Of a DNA stretch of 64,000 bases, positions 23,702-33,465 are shown in pieces. Where the stretch lies: assembly GCA_002105175.1 (NCBI GenBank), contig MCGE01000062.1, positions 1-64,000 on the forward strand, read 5' to 3'. A program made the translations under genes and the position numbers. Source of the DNA: Absidia repens. Lineage: Eukaryota > Mucoromycota > Mucoromycetes > Mucorales > Cunninghamellaceae. The notes under the pieces were generated by a model. It worked only from the letters and a program-made list of their open reading frames with translations. It had not been told where the DNA came from and searched no databases. Numbering within the stretch: the stretch's first letter is position 1; each line of letters begins with the position of its first letter.

Positions 23702-24637
23702 ATTTTTTTTTTTTTTTTGGAAGAAGCAATTGTAAGGAAAACAAAAGAGCTGAAATCGGGTTTCTACGACGACCTTTATTTATCTCATTGGCTGTTTCTC
23801 CATTACGGGTGAATTAGAGTCATTAATGGAAAAGAATCGTATAATAGTGAGTGTCGTGTGACTGGATGTGGGTGCAAACCCCATCATTACGGGTAATTTA
23901 AAGCCGATAAACTTGGTCTTTCACCCGTGGTGCTATCGTCAACAGTTTAAAACTAGTGGTGCTCATTGTTAAAGTGTTGGGATTCCCGCTGCATAAAAAA
24001 AAGTTCGTTTTTTTTTCGTTTTCATAAATTGATATCAGTTTTAACGCTCCAGATTTATTTCAGGGGATGATATTGAGGCGGGTTTAAGGGACAAACAATA
24101 AATACATTAAAATTGAATCAAGCAAGAATGTAAAAGGCAAGTGGTCACTTTTGTCAAAAATCGAAAATCCCAATGATCGGGCATGAAAAATCTGTGTGGG
24201 CGAGGAGGTAAAAGGGGGAGCATTTTATGAATACGCAATTTGATAGGAGGAAAGCATTTTTGCTTTAAAAATAGGTCAGCAAGGTTATTTGCTGGGAATC
24301 AATTTATTTATACACACTCAAGCTTTTCGATGGAATGATGGGCAAAAAACGTTAGTTACTATTAATATAATATAGTTAGTTATGTAGCAAGATAAATAAA
24401 TTGATGGAGTTGTAACAAGACTTGGCTTAATATTGGATGGAAAAAAGGGGTTGGAATAATAATTGGTTTTGCTATTTTTGACGGCCAATTTCTTGAGAGC
24501 CAATTTTTATTATTAAATTTTTTCGTGTCACGGTAATTCTTTTTTTTTTTTTATTATTATTCTTTGTCTTTGTTTTATTTATTTTTGCCTCCTTCCTTTC
24601 CACTCCTTTTTTATTATTATTGTTATTATCCTGTTGA
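23702..24637. other. Divergent promoter region between the P450 and phosphatase genes
   Basis: No gene is seen. A ten-base direct repeat CATTACGGGT occurs at 23811-23820 and 23885-23894, a possible binding site pair. A long T/A-rich tract precedes the phosphatase ATG. Confidence 0.4.
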
Positions 24638-27600
24638 ATGTTATTTCCTCGTTACCGTAAACCAAAGCGATTGGATGACGACGACGACGACGATTCGACG
24701 CCTTCAACTGTGCCGAAAAAGTCAAGTTTGGCCGACGCCTTTTTTCGCAAACTTCCTATTGCTTTTACAAGACGAACTCGATCAAAAACCTCATTGTTGT
24801 CAAGCGCAGATGAATCTGGAGTTGCTTCCTTACCTCGTCACTCAACTTCTTTACCAAATATTGCTATTGAAAAACACTCACCTTTATCTTCTCGCCAAAC
24901 TCGTGGTGCTGGGTCACCTTCTTTGTCGACTAGTACACACTCTTATAAACGACAACGGTGCACTACTTCTGTCAATCCTGCTCCTTTGCCTCATCGTCAA
25001 CGACATTCTTTACTCTTTGAACATGTCACGATTCAAAAAAGGCATTCTATTCAACCTGAACTTCAACAACTATCCAAACTTACTCTTGACACCAATACCA
25101 ACACCAGCGCCAACACTGACAGCAGCAAACAAAGACACTCTTATACGTTTGGCAAACAGCAAGAAATGAAGAAACTCTCACTGAAGGACCTCGTTTTAGA
25201 CGCGTCTCAAGAAAAGAAGCTGGATCTCTTTTTAGCTCAGCGGCAGGCACCTCGTCCGGCATGTGGTGTCAATCAACCAACGACCTTGGGAACATCATCC
25301 ACTCCTTCACTTGTTGTTCCTCAACGATCATCTAGTCATCAGTTGCTTTCCCCACCAAAAAAGCTATTGATTCGCGCTCATTCCACCTCTTCCTCTTCTA
25401 TTCATCAACAGCAAGAAGACACAACTGAATATCATCACTCGCCTTTGGATTCAGCAACTTTGTATAAAATGTTGGAGGAAATGAAACAACGTCAAACAAA
25501 CAACAACATTATGCTGATCGATGTGCGTCACCTCGTGGATTATCAACGGCAACGTATTTGTGGTTCTCTCAACGTCAATTTACCATCTCTACTCATCAAG
25601 CGCTATCAACGTGGAGCTGTGTCGAATTTTCATTTGGAAAACTTTATTACTACTGCTGAAGGTCGTGAACATTATTTGGCTCAACGTCAAGCATCAACCA
25701 ATTCTACGACATCGTCTTCGACTTCAACTCTTTCATCAGAACTCATTGGCTCTTCTTTATCATCTTCTCCTTCATCCTTATCATCTTCTCCTTTGACTCC
25801 CACTTCATCATCAGCGGAAAACGATTACTCGAACAAGGGTATCATTTGGGTGGTATATGATGCTGATATGAACGAACAATACAAATCGACTCAAGCATGG
25901 ACTCTGCTTAATGTATTATGCAAAGCAGCAATTGATACTGAAGATCAAGTGCATTATTTGGCTGGTGGATTTCATGGTATGGTATCTTTTTTTTAAAAAA
26001 ACTCCACTCACCTTTCTCAGTTGACTGACTTTTTTTTTTCTTTTGCCATAGCATTTATTACCGATGACAGTCAAGATGCTCAAAGATGGATAGAAGGGAC
26101 GGATAGTGATATATCAATGAAACGACACCAAAACAATAGCTACAATGATCTACACTCGTACGGGAATAGCAAGGACCAGACCACCTTATCATTATCGACC
26201 TCCTCTGGAACACCTACTCTCCAACAAAAACGACTCAGCAAAGTGTCACCTCGACGGTCCTTAAGCTATACAATTGGCGATGGCACCAAAATACAACAGC
26301 AGACAAGTTTATTTAGTTTGGATACTCAGGCGGCACGGGAAAATAATGCCAATGCTCTTGCAAGACGAGCAAACCGACGATCTCAGCAATTACAGCAACA
26401 GCAATTATCGAATCAACAGCATTTGGCAGGGAAAGATGAAGGCGATAAAAACAACAATAGACTCCGTCAGCCGGCTGCGATTACACCTATTCCGTCAAAG
26501 CTTTTCAACAAACACAATAATGACAACAACAACAATGACAACTGCATTCAACATGATCCACTTGATCAGCGCATACACAACAATAATATCAACAACAGCA
26601 GTGCCTCATTGCTGTCTATACCATCATTACATTCAACAACAACTGGGGCAACAGGAACATCGTATTCTTCTTCGTCTACTTCTCTGGCCTCGTCCTCGTC
26701 CTCCTTTTCTGTATCACCAACAATGACACCTATCGCAGCACCACCACCACCATTTTTATCATCCACAGCATCATTATCATTGTCATCATCATCATCATCA
26801 TCCAAAACCACTTTAATAGCTTCTGCGGGCAATGGAATTACCACCACTAGTAACAATCCACCTTTTTTGGCAAGAGTCATGGAAGAAGAAGATGACGACG
26901 AACTGATTGGACAAATGACTGCCGATATCTCACCAAGAACCGAAACTGATTTTGACTTCACCATCTCTGAAATCATTCCTGGATTTTTATATGTGGGACC
27001 TGAAATTGAAACAAACGAACAAGCAGAACAACTCTTGGCCAGACCCATTCGAAGAGTCCTGAACATGGCTGAAGAATGTCACGATCGACCCTTGGAACAG
27101 CACCACGACCACTTGATCTATCGAAAAATTGCGGCACGGGACACGGTGGAAATGCGCAACATTGACAATGTCATGATGGAAGCTGTTGGATTTATTGGTA
27201 TGAAAAGAGAGAGAAAAAAAACAAAAAAAAGGAAGCCGGGTGAAAGGGGATTACGTTGATTGACACGTTTTTTTTTTTTTTTTTTTTATACATAGAGGAA
27301 GCAAAACGATATCATGAAGCTATTTATGTCCATTGCAAAGCGGGCAAATCAAGATCGGTCACTGTGATCCTGGCGTACCTGGTCAGTTGTGAAAAATGGA
27401 CGTTGAAGCAATCGTACCGCCATGTGATCAAAGCCCGGCCCAATATGTCGCCCAATATTGGATTTATTGCGGAATTGATGAAGTTGGAAAACCAAGTCCA
27501 TGGTCGTGTGAGTAGCTTTATGGAAACCGATTGGCACACTGCATCCCTACCTAGTCCTGGATTTGCCCATGAACTCCAAAAGCTTCAATCGGCTTGGGAG

Positions 27601-27657
27601 CGATCTCCCTCCACTCCTACCGTACCTTCCCATCTATTGAATCCACCTTCTGTTTGA
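24638..27657 (+). CDS. Dual-specificity (MAP-kinase-type) phosphatase with N-terminal rhodanese-like domain
   Basis: Exons 24638..25976, 26052..27197 and 27296..27657 join to 948 residues. The N-terminus is Ser/Thr/His-rich and disordered. A rhodanese/CH2-like domain follows (about 275-470: NNIMLIDVRHLVDYQRQR, ICGSLNVNLPSLL, IIWVVYDADM, then HYLAGGFHAFI across the first intron). The loop that carries the catalytic Cys in rhodaneses has none here, as in MAP-kinase phosphatases, where the domain docks the kinase. A 350-residue Asn/Ser-rich linker leads to the phosphatase domain, which starts at ISEIIPGFLYVGPE. It has a likely general-acid Asp in KIAARDTVE and the signature HCKAGKSRS with nucleophile near Cys842. 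The architecture fits an MKP that would inactivate a MAPK, possibly of the cell-integrity or mating type. Poly(A) signal at 27802-27807. Confidence 0.9.
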
Positions 27658-28285
27658 TAAAACTGTAGCATAATTTTATTCTAGTTATCCCCATCATTCC
27701 ACTCCATAGTATGGTTTTTTTTAGTTTTTACTTGTTACTGGTTTTATTACATTTGACTTGGATCATATCTTTCGCTCTAGAATTCCTTTTTTTTTTTTTT
27801 AAATAAAGTAGACAACTTTTTATATCATTCATTTATGATGTTCATTCGAAATTTAGTGAATTGTGTCATAGGAAAGTCAAAGCTTGAAAATCATTCAATT
27901 TCCGTGTTTTTTTCTTTACCGTCCAAGGCGAATGGCGATGTGTACAGGGGTTGTGTCAATAGTATGAAAGGAGTATATATCGAAAAACTTGCATTTATTG
28001 CTAAACATTCATGATATGAAGATAGGTGGTTGGCGAGGTAGAGATAAGAAGAAAAAAAAAGTGAATCTTCTCGGCACTTGAATAGCAAGAAGTCGATGTT
28101 TAGATTTATAAACATGAACTTTTTAGTTACTATGATGGTCCCACACTATATATATAATCACTTGTGCGGTACTGGTCAGCAAGAACACAAAGGAAACTTT
28201 ATTGTTGCAATTTTATTACTTCATTTCAGAACATTCTCGTGCTTGCAAAAAAAAAAAAAAAAAAAAAAAAAAAGGAATCATGGTT
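27658..28285. other. Spacer downstream of the phosphatase gene
   Basis: Poly(A) signal at 27802. A 25-nt A run (about 28249-28273) abuts the tail end of repeat copy A6. No gene is seen. Confidence 0.4.
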
Positions 28286-28289
28286 CACA

Positions 28290-28940
28290 AAAATGAATAT
28301 TTTATTAAAACATACTGATAGATACTACACTAAAGACGATGGGTTCATTGTGGGTTCATTGTATTAAGGGATTGAATGGAAGAATCTATTAGAGAAAGTG
28401 GGAGGAGACTACTGTCAGATTTGGTGAATGGTCAGCATTAATCTAAAGGGACAATTGTAAAAGTTGATAAATGGTACAAGATATGAGACAAACTACGGGG
28501 AACATTTGTTATTGAAGCACAATAACGGTCTAACATTAATAAGAAAAAAAAAGGGGGGTGTTGACGAGAGCTAATATACTACGCAAGAGACAAGAAATAC
28601 AAAAGAGATATCTGTTGTTGAAGCTCAACAAAGGTCAACATTAATCAGAAAGGTGATGGTTGTAAAAAAGTGATCTCTTCCACAACACATGAGAACGAGA
28701 AATGGGACATTTTTCATTGAAGGATGTAAAAATAGATATGTTTATTTATAAGCGGATACAAACTAATACTAAACTAAACTAATGAAGGCTCTAAAGAGCC
28801 AAACTGATGGTGATTCTACATCCTGGATCCAAAATGAAACGGTTTCCCCATGCATCTTGTAATCCCTGAGCAGAAACCCCTTCTAAACTAGTCCTGACAC
28901 TAATCTAGGTCCAATATAATCCCACAGAAATTGAATGGTG

Positions 28941-28971
<31 letters not shown>

Positions 28972-29058
28972 GTAAAAAGAAAAGGGAGCCGAAAAAATAA
29001 AAAAGTCAGAACAAGAGACAACAAATATTTCACGTGGGCGGGATTTCAAATAGATTTT
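28290..29058 (-). repeat. Dispersed repeat family A, copy A6 (longest tail)
   Basis: 5' module TTTGAAATCCCGCCCACGTG on the minus strand (E-box 29031-29036), an A-rich tract, and the core at about 28740-28905. About four tail modules extend down to 28290. They have recurring minus-strand features GTCTCTTGT, TTAATGTTGACC and CTTCAATAACAAAT, spaced about 110 bp. Confidence 0.82.
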
Positions 29059-29314
29059 TGGTTGTGAGTGCGACTTTTTGTTTTTTTTTTGCATCCATGA
29101 ACACTATATAACAGCAATAATATAGCATAGTATAGTTGTAGTGTGATATTGGCCATTTACTTTCTATTTTAATTAATAAAAAATAAAAGACTTGAACTAC
29201 GGTATGATTTTCAAAGTGAAGGCATGAAAACGTATGAAACACATGAAGGGACTGGTTGGCATACTGTATACAATCTCAAAAAAAAGAGGTTGATTTAGTA
29301 GAATGTTTTCTGAT

Positions 29315-30772
29315 TTATTGTTTGATATTCATAGAGGAATTTATATTGGCTTGAACCAAGGAATCGAACAGTATGGACATAAAGCCATCGACGTCGATGT
29401 CAGTGGCCACATTAATTTTAGGGTAATCGGTCTTTGAATAAATGTCACAAACCTAATGCAATTAGAAGGATGACGGGGGGAAATATCGTTAGTGCTGCTT
29501 GTGATAGATAAAAATAAATATATAACTCACTGTTTGACCAAGACAAGGACCATCCGTGGTGACGACATGAACACCCATATTCTTACACGTAAACAACTCA
29601 GCCGCACACACAGCCGCCACAGCACAAGGATCATGTAGAGGTGGACCTTGATTGAAATCAAAGACTTCTTGATACGTCTTTTTGAAAAATAGTAAGAGTT
29701 CGATGACCAACGTACAAAATGGGGATTTTTCTAAACGGATTTCCAATTCTTGAATCACTTGATCTGTCACAATGGCTTGGTGTGTTACTTCTAAAGGAAC
29801 CATTGTCACAGATATGCCAGATTGCATGACAATAGATGCCGCTTCAGGATCCACCTTTTTTTTTTTTTTTTTTTTTTTAAGAAAAAAAATTGAGTATGTC
29901 GTGACCTAGCTTGAATTTTTTTATTCTTACCAAAATATTATACTCAGCACTGGGGGTCCAATTGCCTGATCCAATGGCACCTCCCATAAAAATGATTTGC
30001 TTGATTTTACAATGCAATTCAGGATAAAGTGTCACCAGCAAAGAATAATTGGTGAGGGGACCAGTGGCAATCAAGGTTAGTGTATGATCAGCCATGGTTT
30101 GAAGAAGTTTCGCAAGATGGAGGACAGCTTTTTCATTCTCAAGAATGAGCGACGAGTCAAAAGCAGGTAATGTAAATGTTCCATCCATTCCAGTTTCTCC
30201 GTGAATCCCAGGACATACCATGGCCGGTCTTATCAGTGGCTTTTTTTTTTATGGTTGATCAGGTATATTTAGTGACCGGGATGACTCTTCTACTCACCAT
30301 CTTTTTTTTTCTCTTCCTTACCTTGGTTTGACCAGGCACAATCCGTAAATGATCAAGTCCCGAAGCTTTCAAAACCAATGCAGCATTACGGGTTATCTTA
30401 TGGTGGTCTTGATTTCCGTGAGTCTAATAAAATAATTGCTGTTAAATGTTGCTTTGTGTAACCATGTCAACGGGACTAATGCCTTTTTTTTTTATTTATT
30501 TACTGTTGAAATTCCAAGAAGTGTGATATTCGGATTGTAGCCTAATGAATGAAAAAAAAAAAAAAAAATATCGTATAAGATAATCATCATGTGTGGACAT
30601 GGTCTCTTTATCACTTTCCTGCGAGAATCATGGCCATGGCATCATCATGCCCTTAATTATGAGAAAAAGTTAAAAATTAGGGAAAAATCATTGGTCAGTG
30701 GTGATTTTATTATGATTTTTATTAAAGGCTACCTGGGTCACAATCAAGCCAGACAGGAAGAGGTGAACTCAT
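29315..30772 (-). CDS. Inosine/uridine-preferring nucleoside hydrolase (URH1-like)
   Basis: Splits the N-glycosidic bond of nucleosides to base and ribose in purine/pyrimidine salvage. Exons complement(29315..29452, 29531..29854, 29931..30239, 30322..30423, 30504..30541, 30619..30651, 30733..30772) sum to 984 nt or 327 residues, the family length. Signatures are WLDCDPGHDDAMAMI (Ca2+-binding Asp cluster, residues 9-22), ISTTHGNQ, MADHTLTLIATGPLTN, IIFMGGA, EYNI/VDPEAA and GPPLHDPCA with its conserved His. The second intron (30542-30618) begins GAAAGT rather than GT but ends in TAG, and no GT alternative keeps the frame. Two other 3' splice sites lie behind A-tracts rather than pyrimidines. 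Apart from that, nothing suggests inactivation. Confidence 0.9.
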
Positions 30773-31865
30773 TTGTTTGGAAAAGACGAAATATGGGGTA
30801 AGAAAAGAAAAATAACAACGTACACCCGAGTTTTCAAAAAAAAAACTAAATAAAAAACGTAGGGCAGCTGAGATTAATCAACATCAGCTGCACTATCGCT
30901 TGTTGAAAAAAGAGAAGTCATTAGCGTGGGAAGTAACATACTTTCATAGTATTATTATAGGGAGATAAATGATTTTGGCAATAAAAAAGTCTACTAGAGG
31001 TTCTGGGGTATCCTTCTTTCCTACAAGGTTTTCCCACTGTTTGTATCCTACGGAGATTCAATCTCCGGATGTTTATATTTTGCTCGGAGAACTGTACATA
31101 CATCTGGCAAAAGGCACGATGCATTCCCATTAAATGATTTGCGGGGTTTGAACATTTCAAACATCCAAAAACGTTTGATTGGCTTTTGATCACTTCAAAT
31201 ATAAGTAGGCCCAAACATCGAACAACTGAGTTTCCTCACAGTGCGGTAATGGTACTTTTGTTTGATGCATGATTGAATGACTATTATAAGAATTTGAAAA
31301 CATGGTACCTGAAATAAAGAATTCAATATCTTAATGAATTATATAGTTCCTTGCTTTTTCTCCCAGCACATCCTGTCAGTACAATATATCCATTATGCAA
31401 GACAATAAATGTATGGAAGAAATAATAATAGATAATAAAAATACAAGACACGGTTTATTCAGTTGTGGATATAAACTATGATAATGAACTTTAAGCTAAT
31501 AAAATGAAAGTGTCATCGATGACAGCTATCTTTAGATGAGAGGGAGGGGTAGAGACGTATAACATAGTGAGGCAGGATGTCATTGTGTAATAAACATACA
31601 TTAAGGTAAACTAGTCTAGGGGAAGAAGGCAATCTAGTCTACTTTGAATGACATACTACCCTCCAGTAAAAAGGGTGAACTAAACTAGCTCGAGTTGGAC
31701 CATGTTGAGTGCTAAGTCATCATGCCGCTGATATTAAAAGGTTGGTATTGTTGCCATTAGATGAGTTACTCCATGTTGATGATACTACATTATAAAAACG
31801 AAGAGCTGCATTAAAGTAGTGGGGATTTCTCTGAATCGAAAAACTGACATCCAACTATCCCGAAC
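30773..31865. other. Spacer upstream of the nucleoside hydrolase
   Basis: A minus-strand frame at 30921-31214 (97 codons, five cysteines, FGCLKCSNPANHLMG) is open but has no recognised family or exon partners. An AATAAA at about 31314 and several short stretches with ACTAAACTAA are seen. No gene can be supported. Confidence 0.4.
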
Positions 31866-31867
31866 GT

Positions 31868-32550
31868 GTTTTCAAATCCCGCCCACGTGGATTTTTATTT
31901 ACTGTCAATTTTTTTTCCGGCTTCTTTTTTTTCCTCTTTCTTTTCTCTTTCTTTTTTTTTCTTTCTTTTTTTGTCTCACTTTTTTACTACATCATTCAAC
32001 CTTTTTGAGGTTATGGTGATCTTAGATTAGTGTCAGGACTAGTTAAGAAGGGGTTTCAGCTCAGGGATCACAAGATGCATGGGGAACACCTTTCATTTTG
32101 GATTCAGGATTTGAGACCTATCATTAGTTGGCATTTTGATGATGTCTCCATTAACTTAGTTTGGTGTTATTTTGTCCATGGTTTGTACCTAGATTTGAAT
32201 AAAGTGTCTTTATTTTGAAAACTTTTAATGAAAAATATCCCTTTGGTCTCTCACATGAAGTGAACAAGAGATCTCTGTCTACGTCCGATTTTTTAAATCA
32301 GCGTTAACTGTACTATACTTTATTGAATAGCATTCCTTCCGACTTCTCAATGCCTTGTGCAATACAATAGATCACTTTTTATCATTCCTTTAGATTAGTG
32401 TTGATCGTTCTTGAGATCTCCCATTACTCGCCCTCATGAGGCCTCCACTAGATCCCCTGTTACAATGCACCTGGTGCCTTTAGCTTAAAATTTATGACTA
32501 TGCTTCAATAAAATATGCTCTTTTTATCGACCGCCATTTGGCCCCTTATA
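31868..32550 (+). repeat. Dispersed repeat family A, copy A7 (full length)
   Basis: Starts TTTTCAAATCCCGCCCACGTGG (E-box 31884-31889), with a pyrimidine tract at 31900-31985. The core is 32022-32210 with GATGCATGGGGAACACC and TTTGAATAAAGTGTC. Tail modules run to GCTTCAATAAAATATGC at about 32503-32519. Confidence 0.82.
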
Positions 32551-33465
32551 TAATGAGTAAAGACGTTATTCTGGCTGTTTTGTGAGTTTCTTAGTAAACA
32601 CGTTCTCTCTTAGTCACCTTTTATGGCTGCCCCTTCCCGTAGAGTCCCATAGATTGGTTTATGGTTTTAGGTCACTTAATATAGAAAGTTGTTCTATTCC
32701 CGCTTAACCATTTATATCAATCAACTAACGTCTCATCACGACCGTAGCCTTCCCTATTAATATTATAGCATACATTAGGCTGAAAATATATACCTAGTCT
32801 ATTATTTTCATCGTGTACAGTACAATAATAATAAAAATAAAAAATAAGTGTAAAAAACTATACGTTGAGTTAGTTAAACCCCAAAGACCTGCGCATTAAA
32901 TTGCAAAATGAATGGGGTATCTAATCCTATTCCACACACCAACTACCGATTTCTCCCTGCCACCCACTAGAGTTTTTTTTTTCTTTTTTTTTTTAAAGAA
33001 ATAGTGTGGGAACGTTTAAATCCCGTCAAATGTAATTTGTGTGCACAAATACGCGGTTGAGGATGTCCCGAGCCACGCCCAACATATTACATAATTGATT
33101 TTTTCGCCCACCATTTCTGTGTATCTCTGTCAAACCTTCCTTATGTTTCCACATACATGCACATCACAATAATCAACTTCGTTGCAAATAAAAATCAATC
33201 ATTCGTCGTACATGAAAAAATATTTCAAATATATATATGTATATGCTTTATTTGAAGTGGCACGTTCTTGCAAATGACAAAATAATACGAAGTCGTACAA
33301 GCACATCGCCAGTATAACAAAAAAAAAAAAAGAAAAAAAAAAGGGGGTTTGCGGAAAGGGGTTCTAAAAATACAAGGCTGTAATGTTAATGGTAAAGACT
33401 ACAGGGAGGGGGGAATTGGAATAAAATAAATAAGGGGGAAAAGAGGGTTGTAAAATGACAATAAT
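32551..33465. other. Spacer downstream of the mucin gene
   Basis: No gene seen. A minus-strand poly(A) signal (TTTATT, 33247-33252) probably ends the mucin transcript. Confidence 0.4.

Noticed and set aside
30921..31214. 97-codon minus frame with five cysteines.
   Set aside because: No recognisable spacing of a zinc motif and no flanking exons; kept only as a note in the spacer entry.
1504..32130. A conserved mini-protein (MHGETLSFW...) from the repeat core.
   Set aside because: The frame is shared by a few copies but shifts or stops in A5, A8 and B1, which is inconsistent with protein-level selection.
32910..32935. GGGGTATCTAATCCTATT resembles the reverse complement of a universal small-subunit rRNA segment (possible mitochondrial insertion).
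   Set aside because: Only about 15 bases match; the flanks do not continue as SSU rRNA, so chance is likelier.
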